DNA of 64,000 nt from Rhizobium croatiense (lineage in GTDB: Bacteria; Pseudomonadota; Alphaproteobacteria; Rhizobiales; Rhizobiaceae), in assembly GCF_019793465.1 (NCBI RefSeq), contig NZ_JAILYJ010000009.1, positions 62,001-126,000 of the forward strand. The letters are read 5' to 3'. A program made the translations under genes and the position numbers. Positions 11,238 through 20,246 of the stretch are shown piece after piece. Each line of letters starts with the position of its first letter. The first letter of the stretch is position 1. The notes under the pieces are model-generated. The model did not search any database. It had not been told where the DNA came from and saw only the letters and a program-made list of their open reading frames with translations.

Positions 11238-11618
11238 ATGCGGCGGAACGGACTGAAAGCAACGCTCTTTCTGCGCATGCTTTGCGCCTTGAGCTTGGCT
11301 TTGCTTGGATTTGCCCATCAGGCGCCGCAGGCTGCCGCTTCCGACGGTTATGACGCCGCCGCCTATGTGCTGCCCGACGGCAGCTTTGCCTCGCTTTGCG
11401 TCACCGTGAGAGACAGCGGCGGCAAGACCGTCGCCTTCAAGCCGAATTGCGAGGCCTGCCGGCTATCGGCCTCGGTGATCCTGCCGACGCCGGATGCTGG
11501 GTCCTGGCTCGAGCGCAAGCTCGCCTCGCTCGGCAATGCGCCGATCGAGATCGCCGCCTTTGCCGGCGCCAGCGCCGTCAGCCGGGCGAATTCGCGCGCG
11601 CCTCCGTCCCTCGTCTGA
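11238..11618 (+). CDS. Small exported CxxC protein (DUF2946-like)
   Basis: A 126-residue protein with an N-terminal hydrophobic signal (FLRMLCALSLALLGFAHQAP), so probably periplasmic or membrane-anchored. The mature part has SLCVTVRDSGG and a CEACRLSASVILPTP segment; this CxxC block resembles DUF2946-type proteins found near copper genes. The start ATG 11238 has GAAGGGGG about 5 bases upstream. It is followed 73 bases later by a YcnI-PCuAC gene on the same strand, which suggests a shared copper-related job. I am not certain of the family assignment. Confidence 0.65.
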   Translation: MRRNGLKATLFLRMLCALSLALLGFAHQAPQAAASDGYDAAAYVLPDGSFASLCVTVRDSGGKTVAFKPNCEACRLSASVILPTPDAGSWLERKLASLGNAPIEIAAFAGASAVSRANSRAPPSLV

Positions 11619-11691
11619 TCTGCCTCCGCAACCGATGACGCAGCATGCCGGTCCGCCCAAGAGAAGTCCGCGGCCGGCGAGGAGATATCCG

Positions 11692-12669
11692 ATGAAGACT
11701 ATCAAGACTTTTGCGCTTGCCGCGCTTCTTTCCGCAACCGCCTTTGCCGTCGCCGAAGCACATATGACCTTCCTCAACAAGGAGGCGACGCAGGAAACCA
11801 CCATTCTCGCCACGCTGCAGCTGCCGCATGGTTGCGACGGCAGGGCGACCACCGAAGTGCGGGTCAAACTCCCGGAGGGCTTCGTCTTCGCCAAGCCGCA
11901 GCCGAAGGCCGGCTGGGAGCTCGAAGTGATCAAGGGCGACTACCAGAAGACCTACGACAACCACGGCGACAAGGTGAAGACGGGCGCGGTCGAGATCCGC
12001 TGGAAGAACGGTAATCTTTCCGACGATTTCTACGACACCTTTGTCATCCAGGGGAAGGTATCCGGCATTGCGGCGGGTACGTCGCTGGCCTTTCCGGTGA
12101 TCCAGATGTGCGGCGACGCCGTTGCGGCCTGGGATCAGGTGGCAAAGGACGGCAGCGACCCGCATGGGATGAAAAATCCGGCGCCGCTCTTGAAGGTCGT
12201 CGCCGGGGACAGCCATAGTCACGATCACGACATGGCCGGCATGGACATGTCGGGAATGGGCGCTGCGGTGCCGGCCGGCGAAACGGTCAAGGCGGGGGAT
12301 CTTGAAATCTCAGGCGGTTTCGCCAAGGCGATGCTGCCCGGCCAGCCGGTCGGCGGCGGCTTCTTCACGGTGAGGAATAGCGGCCAGGCGGACGATCGCC
12401 TGGTGTCGGTCACCTCGCCGGTATCAGGTGAGGTTCAGATCCATGCGATGGAAACGAAGGACAATGTCATGCGGATGCGGCAGCTGAAGGATGGCATCGC
12501 CATCGCTGCGGGCGAAACCGTCAAGCTCGAGCCCGGCAACCTGCATCTGATGTTCCAGAAGGTGAAAACGCCGTTCAAGCAGGGCGATGCCGTGCCCGTG
12601 ACGTTGACCTTTGAGAAGGCCGGCAAGGTCGACCTGGTGCTGCAGGTGCTGTCGGCCCAGGGCAAGTGA
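11692..12669 (+). CDS. YcnI (DUF1775) - PCuAC copper chaperone fusion protein
   Basis: A 325-residue exported protein with two domains. After the signal peptide (ALLSATAFAVAEA) comes a YcnI/DUF1775 domain beginning with the mature-end histidine AHMTFLNKEA and including LPHGCDGRATTEVRV. A His/Met/Asp-rich linker (SHSHDHDMAGMDMSGMG) leads into a PCuAC domain. That domain has the copper-site pattern H-x10-M-x22-H-x-M, running from IHAMETKDN to NLHLMF. PCuAC proteins deliver Cu(I) in the periplasm, for example to cytochrome oxidase; YcnI domains bind copper through the N-terminal His. GAGGAGA lies 6 bases before the ATG. Confidence 0.92.
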   Translation: MKTIKTFALAALLSATAFAVAEAHMTFLNKEATQETTILATLQLPHGCDGRATTEVRVKLPEGFVFAKPQPKAGWELEVIKGDYQKTYDNHGDKVKTGAVEIRWKNGNLSDDFYDTFVIQGKVSGIAAGTSLAFPVIQMCGDAVAAWDQVAKDGSDPHGMKNPAPLLKVVAGDSHSHDHDMAGMDMSGMGAAVPAGETVKAGDLEISGGFAKAMLPGQPVGGGFFTVRNSGQADDRLVSVTSPVSGEVQIHAMETKDNVMRMRQLKDGIAIAAGETVKLEPGNLHLMFQKVKTPFKQGDAVPVTLTFEKAGKVDLVLQVLSAQGK

Positions 12670-12682
12670 GAGCGCAGTCCAG

Positions 12683-12713
12683 GAGCCCGCGGCCGTGGCT
12701 GCGGGCTCTTCTT
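12683..12713 (+). terminator. Probable terminator after the YcnI-PCuAC gene
   Basis: GAGCCCGC (12683-12690) and GCGGGCTC (12701-12708) form an 8-bp stem with further possible pairing in the loop, followed by TTCTT. It starts 14 bases after the stop codon. The T-run is weak, so termination efficiency is uncertain. Confidence 0.5.
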
Positions 12714-12748
12714 AACCCAGGTATGGCTTCGTTCGGAAAGCGGTCGCC

Positions 12749-13015
12749 TCAGACGTCTTCATAGGATTGCAGCGCCTGCTTGAGGCCGGTCTGCGGCTGG
12801 CGGTTGCCTTTGGCCATCAGGTCGAGCGCCACTTCCGTCGATTGAATGATGCTGGAGGGCTCCTCGGCCTGGTCGGGGCTTTCGGCCTTCAATTGCCGGT
12901 CGGCAATGCGCTTTGCATCACGCGCTGCCGTGCTCGTTGCCACGCGCTGCGGGATCCTCAGCGATTCGAAGGCAATGGCGGCGGTGTTGGCCGATATGGA
13001 CAGGAGCTGCGTCAT
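12749..13015 (-). CDS. Small hypothetical protein
   Basis: An 88-residue cytosolic-looking protein that I do not recognise. It has a hydrophobic N-terminal helix (MTQLLSISANTAAIAFESL), a charged middle rich in Ala/Arg/Asp (TAARDAKRIADRQLKAESP), and a C-terminal helix (IIQSTEVALDLMAKG). There is no signal peptide cleavage site or named motif. It is convergent with the YcnI-PCuAC gene and divergent from crcB. It is kept as a gene because it has a clean ATG and occupies an otherwise empty interval, but this is modest support. Confidence 0.5.
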   Translation of the reverse strand: MTQLLSISANTAAIAFESLRIPQRVATSTAARDAKRIADRQLKAESPDQAEEPSSIIQSTEVALDLMAKGNRQPQTGLKQALQSYEDV

Positions 13016-13067
13016 GCCGTCACGGTAGCGGCATGGTCTTGGCGCTATCGTAAGAAAATCATTGGCA

Positions 13068-13128
13068 TTTTACCGAGTGGCAGGAATTCGCGCGATGCCA
13101 TTGGAACAGCTGCCGAATTGCGGTAAAT
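13068..13128 (+). other. Potential structured leader before crcB
   Basis: TTTACCG (13069-13075) can pair with CGGTAAA (13121-13127), enclosing an inner TGGCA/TGCCA stem (13078-13082 with 13096-13100). The structure ends 8 bases before the crcB ATG. It does not match the fluoride riboswitch core as I know it. It could be a regulatory leader or chance pairing. Confidence 0.25.
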
Positions 13129-13135
13129 CCGGCTT

Positions 13136-13513
13136 ATGATTCAGGCTTTCCTTGTCGCCCTCGGCGGCGCGATCGGTTCCGTTCTCAGATATTACGTCGG
13201 CCAGTGGGCGCTGAGGCTCATGGGGCCCGCCTTTCCCTGGGGCACGCTTGCCGTCAACGTGGTCGGCTGCTTCGTCATCGGCGTCTTCGCCGAACTGATC
13301 GCACGCAGGTTCAACGCCTCAATGGAGCTGCGCCTCCTGCTGATTACCGGCTTTCTCGGCGGCTTCACCACCTTCTCGGCCTTCTCGCTCGATGCGATCT
13401 CCCTGTTCGAGCGCGGCGAGGCCGTCGCCGGCGGGATCTACATCGCTGCAAGCGTCGGGCTTTCGATGGCGGCTGTCATATCAGGGCTCGCCGTCATGCG
13501 CGCTTTGGCCTGA
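13136..13513 (+). CDS. crcB: Fluoride channel Fluc/CrcB
   Basis: A 125-residue inner-membrane protein with four predicted helices, the size of a dual-topology Fluc fluoride exporter. Family motifs are GGAIGSVLRY at the N-terminus, WGTLAVNVVGCF in helix 2, and GFLGGFTTFSAFS in helix 3, which holds the channel phenylalanines. It protects the cell from fluoride. It is followed on the same strand by the RluA-family gene after 94 bases. No fluoride riboswitch is evident upstream. Confidence 0.95.
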   Translation: MIQAFLVALGGAIGSVLRYYVGQWALRLMGPAFPWGTLAVNVVGCFVIGVFAELIARRFNASMELRLLLITGFLGGFTTFSAFSLDAISLFERGEAVAGGIYIAASVGLSMAAVISGLAVMRALA

Positions 13514-13607
13514 TTTCGATTCCGGTTTCCGTTTTGTGAGAAAATGCTCTAAAGGCTCCGGCAAGAACGCCGGCTCGGCCCGTGCGGCAATTTCCGAAAG
13601 ATCGACT

Positions 13608-14600
13608 ATGGCTGGCATAGAACATATCAAGGTTGAACCCGACGAAGCCGGCATGCGGCTCGATCGCTGGTTCAAAGTGCATTTTCCCGGGCTCGGCTTC
13701 GGTCCGCTGCAGAAGCTGCTGCGCTCCGGCCAGGTGCGCGTCGACGGCGGTCGTGTCAAATCGGATGCGCGCGTGCAGCCCGGCCAGACGGTGCGCGTGC
13801 CGCCGCTCGATGTCGATGCGAAGCTGAAATCCGGTCCGATCGCCGGCAGGGATCTCAAGCATTCGTCCGATTTTGAACTCCTGTCGCGCATGGTGCTGCA
13901 TGAGGACGAAAAGGTGATCGTGCTCAACAAGCCGCCCGGGCTTGCGGTGCAGGGCGGCTCCGGCGTCGCCCGGCATATCGACCAGATGCTCGAAGCCTGG
14001 ATCAGCCCCAAGGGCGAGAAGCCGCGGCTCGTCCACCGCCTCGACCGCGACACGTCAGGTGTTCTCGTCATCGCCCGCACCCGCGGCGCCGCACAGAAGC
14101 TGACGGCCGCCTTCCGCGAGCGCGATACCAAGAAGACCTACTGGGCACTGGTCAAGGGCGTGCCGCGCAAGCACGAGGACAAGATCTCGACCTGGCTCGT
14201 CAAGGAGCCAACCGCCGATGGCGATCGCATGCGCATCGCCAAACACGGTGAGGACGGCGCCGATCATGCGATTTCCTTCTACCGCGTGCTGGAGACGGCG
14301 GCGCAGAACCTCGCATGGCTGGAGATGGAACCTTATACCGGTCGTACGCACCAGTTGCGCGTCCATGCCCTGCACATCGGCCATCCGATCATCGGCGATC
14401 CGAAATATTTCGACGACGATCCGAACTGGGATTTTCCGGGCGGTATCCAGAAGCGGCTGCATCTACACGCGCGCCATATCGATATTCCGCACCCTTCCGG
14501 CGGTCGCCTGCGCGTCAGCGCGCCGTTGCCACCGCATATGGTGCAGACCTGGAACCTCCTCGGTCTCGATCTTGCCGGTGCTGAAAGGGATAGCGAATGA
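13608..14600 (+). CDS. rluC: RluA/RluC-family pseudouridine synthase
   Basis: A 330-residue RNA pseudouridine synthase. It has an N-terminal S4 RNA-binding domain (GMRLDRWFKVHFPGLGF, SGQVRVDGGRV) and the RluA catalytic core with HRLDRDTSGVLV (catalytic Asp about 146) and PYTGRTHQLRVH. The architecture fits RluC/RluD, which modify 23S rRNA; which uridines are targeted cannot be read from the sequence, so the symbol is tentative. The start ATG 13608 is placed where homology begins. Its stop overlaps the next ATG by four bases (ATGA), so it is translationally coupled to the HAD gene. Confidence 0.88.
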   Translation: MAGIEHIKVEPDEAGMRLDRWFKVHFPGLGFGPLQKLLRSGQVRVDGGRVKSDARVQPGQTVRVPPLDVDAKLKSGPIAGRDLKHSSDFELLSRMVLHEDEKVIVLNKPPGLAVQGGSGVARHIDQMLEAWISPKGEKPRLVHRLDRDTSGVLVIARTRGAAQKLTAAFRERDTKKTYWALVKGVPRKHEDKISTWLVKEPTADGDRMRIAKHGEDGADHAISFYRVLETAAQNLAWLEMEPYTGRTHQLRVHALHIGHPIIGDPKYFDDDPNWDFPGGIQKRLHLHARHIDIPHPSGGRLRVSAPLPPHMVQTWNLLGLDLAGAERDSE

Positions 14601-15250
14601 AACTTGCGCTTTTCGATTGCGACGGCACGCTGGTCGACAGCGCTGGGCTGATCCACGAAACGATGCGCCGCACCTTCGAGAAGTTCGGCAAGCCGGAACC
14701 GCGGTTTGAGGACACCAAGGCCATTATTGGCCTGTCGCTGGATATCGCGATCGCCCGCATGCAGGGCAGGCCGCATGTCGAGCAGCAGGACATCGACATG
14801 ACGGCGCATTACAAATCGCTGTTTACGGTCGTGCGCCAGGACCTCGACTACAGGGAGCCGCTGTTTGCCGGCATCCGCGAGATGATCGACGCGATTAGCG
14901 GCCGCGAGGATCTGCTGATCGGCGCGGTGACCGGTAAATCCCGACGCGGGCTGAAGCTGGTGATGAAGACGCACGGCTTCGACCAGCATTTTGTCGTTAC
15001 CCGCACTGCCGACGATTGCCCGTCCAAGCCGCATCCGGCCATGGTGACGGAATGCTGTGACGAAACCGGCATGAATGCGCGCGATGCCGTTGTCATTGGC
15101 GATGCGGTTTACGATATGCAGATGGCAAAGGCGGCCGGCGCCAAGGCGATCGGCGTTGCCTGGGGCTATGCCAGCGTGGATGAGCTGATCGCTAATGGCG
15201 CCGATGCGATCGCCTATCATCCGAACGAGATATTGCGCCATTTTTCCTGA
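14597..15250 (+). CDS. HAD-family hydrolase (phosphoglycolate-phosphatase-like)
   Basis: A 217-residue cytosolic phosphatase of HAD subfamily IA. Motif I is FDCDGTLVDS (nucleophile Asp7, acid Asp9), motif II is AVTGKS, motif III includes the lysine of SKPHPAMV, and motif IV is VIGDAVYDMQMA. The cap region between motifs I and II resembles Gph/PpaX-type enzymes, but the substrate cannot be assigned. It overlaps the pseudouridine synthase gene by four bases and precedes the ATP12 gene by nine, an arrangement I recall as common in Rhizobiales. Confidence 0.9.
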   Translation: MKLALFDCDGTLVDSAGLIHETMRRTFEKFGKPEPRFEDTKAIIGLSLDIAIARMQGRPHVEQQDIDMTAHYKSLFTVVRQDLDYREPLFAGIREMIDAISGREDLLIGAVTGKSRRGLKLVMKTHGFDQHFVVTRTADDCPSKPHPAMVTECCDETGMNARDAVVIGDAVYDMQMAKAAGAKAIGVAWGYASVDELIANGADAIAYHPNEILRHFS

Positions 15251-15259
15251 GGTGAGCCC

Positions 15260-16045
15260 ATGCGCGATCTGCTGAACGATCTTTCCGAAGGCCTGAGCCA
15301 TCCCGATCCCATCCGCCGGGCACAGATTCAGATGAAGAAACCGCTGCCGAAGCGCTTCTATGCCGAGGTCGCCGTTGCCGAGCACGAGGGCGGTTTTGCG
15401 ATCACGCTCGACGGCAAGATGGTGCGCACGCCGGCGCGACAGGTTCTCGCCGTGCCGACCGAAGCGCTCGCGCAGCTTGTCGCCGCCGAATGGCAGGCCC
15501 AAGGCCAGGAGATCGATCCCGTGACCATGCCGGTGACCCGGCTCGTCAACACCGCGCTCGACGGCGTGGCCACCAATGTGCAGGCGATCTTCGAAGACAT
15601 CCTGCGCTTTTCCGCGAGCGACCTCCTCTGCTACCGCGCCGACGGCCCCGAACTGCTGGTCGAGCGCCAGTGGGAGCGCTGGGATCCGGTAATCGACTGG
15701 GCGGCCAATGATCTGGGCGCCCGCTTCATCCTCATTGAGGGGGTGATGCACCACGAGCAGCCGCGCGAGGCGACCGCAGCCTTTGCCGTCACGCTGGCGC
15801 GGCATCAGAGCCCAATGGCGCTCGCCGCTCTCCACACCATCACGACGCTGACCGGTTCGGCGATCCTGGCACTGGCCTTTGCCGAGGGTCGGGTGACGGT
15901 GGAAGAGGTGTGGTCGCTCGCCCATCTCGACGAGGACTGGACGATCGAGCATTGGGGGCGCGACGAGGAAGCCGAGGAGCGCCGCGCCAAGCGCTTTGTC
16001 GAGTTCAAGGCGGCGGCGGATGTTTTTTTCGCCCTAAGCGCCTGA
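15260..16045 (+). CDS. ATP12-family F1-ATPase assembly chaperone
   Basis: A 261-residue protein of the ATP12 family, which in mitochondria and alphaproteobacteria binds the F1 alpha subunit during ATP synthase assembly. Characteristic blocks are FAITLDGKMVRTPA, LAQLVAAEWQAQ, PVTRLVNTALDGV, DLLCYRA and the C-terminal EEVWSLAHLDEDWT followed by a Glu/Arg-rich helix. A GAGGTGAG site precedes the ATG. It is probably cotranscribed with the HAD and pseudouridine synthase genes; the spacing to the HAD gene is only nine bases. Confidence 0.93.
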   Translation: MRDLLNDLSEGLSHPDPIRRAQIQMKKPLPKRFYAEVAVAEHEGGFAITLDGKMVRTPARQVLAVPTEALAQLVAAEWQAQGQEIDPVTMPVTRLVNTALDGVATNVQAIFEDILRFSASDLLCYRADGPELLVERQWERWDPVIDWAANDLGARFILIEGVMHHEQPREATAAFAVTLARHQSPMALAALHTITTLTGSAILALAFAEGRVTVEEVWSLAHLDEDWTIEHWGRDEEAEERRAKRFVEFKAAADVFFALSA

Positions 16046-16112
16046 AACATATTGCCTTCCCGGGCATTATGACGAAACTGCGACTCCAATGGGGTGGGTG
16101 CGGGATTTTGTC

Positions 16113-16571
16113 ATGAATTGGCTGAGGTCGAGTTTTTGCCGGGCCGTACTCGTCTGTATTGCGCTCACGGACTGCGCCAGCCTTTTAGGTCCGAAGCCTG
16201 CGCCGCAGCTCTACGATGTGCGCAGCGCGGTCGTTCTCTCCGGACCGAACATGCCGGCCGAACTGCTCTCCGGCATCAACGACCGCGTCAATGCCGCGAT
16301 CAATGCCACTGTGCGCGATACCGCGCTGCCGCGGGTTGTGCTGACGATCCGCGTGATATCCATCCAGAAAGGCCTCGGCTTCCAGAAGGACCGCAACGTC
16401 GCCAAGATCAGCGTCGACGCGGCTTCGGTGGAGGATGGCTCGGTGATCGCCGTCAGCGCCTTCGACGTGACCAGCATGGCCGCCGATCCCAAGCTTGCCG
16501 ACGAAATCATCGCCGAGGATGTGGCAGCCAGGATACGCTCGGTTTTCTCGCTCAGCGGACGTAGCCGCTAA
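16113..16571 (+). CDS. Small envelope protein with lipobox-like N-terminus
   Basis: A roughly 152-residue protein that I cannot assign to a family. The N-terminus (SFCRAVLVCIALTDCAS) is a hydrophobic signal ending in a cysteine; the -1 residue is Asp, unlike the usual Gly/Ala/Ser, so lipidation is uncertain. The mature region has a beta-rich pattern (LYDVRSAVVLSG, RVVLTIRVISIQKG). ATG 16089 is an alternative in-frame start. The fold may resemble small Rhizobiales lipoproteins. It lies 67 bases after ATP12 and just before a Rhizobium mosaic repeat. Confidence 0.65.
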   Translation: MNWLRSSFCRAVLVCIALTDCASLLGPKPAPQLYDVRSAVVLSGPNMPAELLSGINDRVNAAINATVRDTALPRVVLTIRVISIQKGLGFQKDRNVAKISVDAASVEDGSVIAVSAFDVTSMAADPKLADEIIAEDVAARIRSVFSLSGRSR

Positions 16572-16676
16572 GGATGATTGGGCCTGGTCGGCCTAGAATC
16601 TGAATCTTGTTCTAAATTAAAGAGTTAAAGCATGATGTCGCCCGAAAACCGCTCACACTTTTCGGCATCATGCTCT
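16571..16676. repeat. Rhizobium mosaic palindromic element, copy 1
   Basis: The core is a long imperfect hairpin: AGCATGATG (16629-16637) pairs with CATCATGCT (16666-16674), and inside it CCGAAAA (16642-16648) pairs with TTTTCGG (16659-16665). About 60 bases before the core also align with the element at 33245-33350. It is intergenic between the small envelope gene and pccB and resembles the RIME class of Rhizobium repeats. Confidence 0.8.
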
Positions 16677-16713
16677 AACGCATATCCAACACGCAGGCGG
16701 TGAGGGAAATCGC

Positions 16714-18246
<1,533 letters not shown>

Positions 18247-18384
18247 CATTCGAAAATGAAAAAGCCGCTGGCTCAGGTGTTTGCCTGCTGTCGAAAAAGT
18301 GAACGGATGTCAGCGATCCGTGTGTTCAATCCCTGTCGGGGACGGGCTAACGCTCGGCTGCAATATTTTAAATGGAGAGGTTTT

Positions 18385-18777
18385 ATGTCAAGTTTCGAGC
18401 GTCTTTCTGCCTATCAGCCCTATGGGCTGGCCGCTCTCAGAATCATCACCGCGCTGCTGTTCATCGAACATGGCACGATGAAGCTTTTCAGTTTCCCCAT
18501 TCCGGCGATGGAGGGCTCGCTGCCGCCGCTGATGCTTTTTGCAGCCCTCCTGGAGTTGGTCGGCGGCATCCTCATTCTCGTCGGCCTGCTGACGCGTCCC
18601 GTCGCCTTCCTGCTGGCCGGCCAAATGGCGGTCGCCTATTTCATGGCGCATGCGCCGCGTAGCTTCTTCCCTGTTGTCAATGAGGGCGACGCCGCGATCC
18701 TGTTCTGCTTCGTCTTCCTCTACCTGTTCTTCTCCGGTCCCGGCGCGTTTGCCGTCGACAGCCGCAAGACAGCCTGA
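18385..18777 (+). CDS. DoxX-family inner-membrane protein
   Basis: A 130-residue protein with four predicted transmembrane helices. The first segment (LAALRIITALLFIEHGTMKLF) and the second (LEVGGIL-like ELVGGILILVGLLTRP) are the hallmark of the DoxX/YphA family. Its biochemical role is not established; some members are linked to redox or quinone metabolism. GGAGAGG sits 4 bases before the ATG at 18385; the reading frame extends upstream but without family similarity. A terminator follows directly, and sugE is convergent. Confidence 0.88.
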   Translation: MSSFERLSAYQPYGLAALRIITALLFIEHGTMKLFSFPIPAMEGSLPPLMLFAALLELVGGILILVGLLTRPVAFLLAGQMAVAYFMAHAPRSFFPVVNEGDAAILFCFVFLYLFFSGPGAFAVDSRKTA

Positions 18778-18786
18778 TGATATAGA

Positions 18787-18826
18787 CTGCGGGGCGTTGC
18801 AATGCCCCGCAGCGTTTTCTTTATTT
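18787..18826 (+). terminator. Intrinsic terminator after the DoxX gene
   Basis: CTGCGGGGC (18787-18795) pairs with GCCCCGCAG (18804-18812) around an 8-base loop, followed by CGTTTTCTTTATTT. It starts 10 bases after the DoxX stop and reaches the sugE stop on the other strand, so it lies between convergent genes. Only the plus strand has a T-rich tail. Confidence 0.82.
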
Positions 18827-19139
18827 AGGCGGTGAGCTTGAGACCGGCGATGCCGCCGACGATCAGCGTGATACAGGCAAGACGGGAGACACTTGCCTGA
18901 TCGCCGAGCAGCCAGATGCTGAGCAGCACGGTGCCGACCGTGCCGATGCCGGTCCAGACCGCATAGGCGGTGCCGATCGGCAGTTGCTTCACCGCCAGGC
19001 CGAGCAGCACGACGCTGACCACCATGGATATGACAGTCAACGCTGTCGGCAACGGCCGCGTGAAACCATCAGTGTATTTAAGGCCGATCGCCCAACCACA
19101 TTCGAAAAGACCGGCAAGAAAAAGCAGAAACCAGGCCAT
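18825..19139 (-). CDS. sugE: SMR-family guanidinium exporter-type protein (SugE/Gdx)
   Basis: A 104-residue, four-helix small multidrug resistance protein in the inner membrane. The helix-1 segment AGLFECGWAIGLKY has the membrane-embedded glutamate (about residue 13), and helix 3 has AVWTGIGTVGTVLL; the WAIGLKYTDGFTRP run is typical of the SugE/Gdx subgroup that exports guanidinium, as opposed to EmrE. AAGGAGA precedes the ATG at 19139; an in-frame start at 19157 lacks such a site. I looked for a guanidine riboswitch upstream and found no convincing match. Confidence 0.88.
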   Translation of the reverse strand: MAWFLLFLAGLFECGWAIGLKYTDGFTRPLPTALTVISMVVSVVLLGLAVKQLPIGTAYAVWTGIGTVGTVLLSIWLLGDQASVSRLACITLIVGGIAGLKLTA

Positions 19140-19296
19140 GCGACTCTCCTTGTTCAAGAGCGAGGCCGTCCCCGCGACGTCGCATCCGTCAGGATGCCGC
19201 AGTCGTCTGCGATAGCGTCTATATGCGTGAGGGGACGGCTGCGTTCAAGGTGGGAATCCGCATGGCCGCCATGCCACCCGTTTCATGCGGGTGTGA

Positions 19297-19764
19297 TCAG
19301 GGCTGCCGGCCAGCCTCGGCGGAAAGGCTCTTGGCACGGCGGCAGAGGCGATCGAAAGTCTCGAGGAAGCGTGAGCGGTCTTTCGGGCTGAAGGCGGCGT
19401 TGTAGCCCTTGCTCTCGCCGGTTTCGCGCAAATGCGCGCCGAGATCGCGCATGGCACTGGCCATGCCGATATTGGTCTCGTCGAAGACACGGCCCGTCGG
19501 GCCGCTGACGAAAGCGCCGGTGGCGACACAGCGCACAGCGAGCGGCACGTCGGCGGTGACGACGACATCGCCCGGACCGGCGTGCTCGGCAATCCAGTTG
19601 TCGGCGGCATCGAAGGCGTTGGAGACGATGACGTTGTGAACCATCGGATCGCGCGATGGGCGCAGGCCGGAATTGGCGACGAAGGTAACTTCGAGGCCGT
19701 GGCGTTCGGCAACTTTCAGGACTTCCGGCTTCACCGGGCAGGCATCGGCATCGACATAGATCAT
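19297..19764 (-). CDS. YaiI/YqxD (DUF188) family protein
   Basis: A 155-residue protein of the UPF0178/YaiI family, a PIN-like fold. Its start MIYVDADACPVKPEVLKVAE and the motifs VVTADVPLA and GPTGRVFDETNIG are diagnostic. The acidic residues suggest nuclease chemistry, but the function is not established. Its ATG overlaps the stop of the upstream GNAT gene by four bases (ATGA), so translation is coupled; together with frmA they form a three-gene minus-strand operon. Confidence 0.9.
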   Translation of the reverse strand: MIYVDADACPVKPEVLKVAERHGLEVTFVANSGLRPSRDPMVHNVIVSNAFDAADNWIAEHAGPGDVVVTADVPLAVRCVATGAFVSGPTGRVFDETNIGMASAMRDLGAHLRETGESKGYNAAFSPKDRSRFLETFDRLCRRAKSLSAEAGRQP

Positions 19765-20246
19765 GACAATATCCTTGCCGGCCGGATGGCGAGCTGGCGG
19801 ACCATATCGATATGGGGAATGCCGTCTTCCAGATATTCCTCCGATACCACGACGAAACCGAACGCTTCGTAGAATCGGCGCAGATGGGCCTGCGCCGACA
19901 AGGCAATGGGGTTTGCCGGATAAAGCCGTTCGCAAGCAGAGATCGCTTCGCTCATCAATGCATCGCCCAGCCGCTTGCCGCGATGGGCGGGTGAGACGAC
20001 GACGCGGCCGATCTTAGACGGATCCTGCGGCTCGTGCGGTTTCAGGATCCGCGCCGAGGCCAGGAGTTCGCTGCTCTCCATCAGCCGTAGATGCAGGGCA
20101 TCGATATCCTTGCCGTCCAGTTCCGGATAAGGGCAGTTCTGCTCGACGACGAAAACATCGACGCGCATTTTCAACAGGTCGTACAGCTCCCGCGCGAGGA
20201 GCTCATCGACACTCTTGAGGTCGGTCGTGTAGGTCGTCGAAGCCAT
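19761..20246 (-). CDS. GNAT-family N-acetyltransferase (ElaA-like)
   Basis: A 161-residue acyltransferase resembling ElaA. It has the N-terminal LYDLLKMRVDVFVVEQNC, a hallmark of ElaA-type GNATs, an acetyl-CoA pyrophosphate loop (VSPAHRGKRLGDALM), and the C-terminal FYEAFGFVVVSEEYLEDGIPH. The substrate is unknown. Its start overlaps the frmA stop by one base (TGATG), and its stop overlaps the YaiI-family ATG by four bases, so it is the middle gene of a coupled trio. Confidence 0.9.
   Translation of the reverse strand: MASTTYTTDLKSVDELLARELYDLLKMRVDVFVVEQNCPYPELDGKDIDALHLRLMESSELLASARILKPHEPQDPSKIGRVVVSPAHRGKRLGDALMSEAISACERLYPANPIALSAQAHLRRFYEAFGFVVVSEEYLEDGIPHIDMVRQLAIRPARILS

Noticed and set aside
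13020..13135. Fluoride riboswitch upstream of crcB
   Set aside because: The conserved core of the crcB motif could not be found; only generic inverted repeats are present.
19140..19260. Guanidine riboswitch upstream of sugE
   Set aside because: Two small hairpins exist (GCATCC/GGATGC with loop TGAC, and GCGACGTCGC), but their loops are not ACGR as in the guanidine-II class, and no guanidine-I or -III core is seen.
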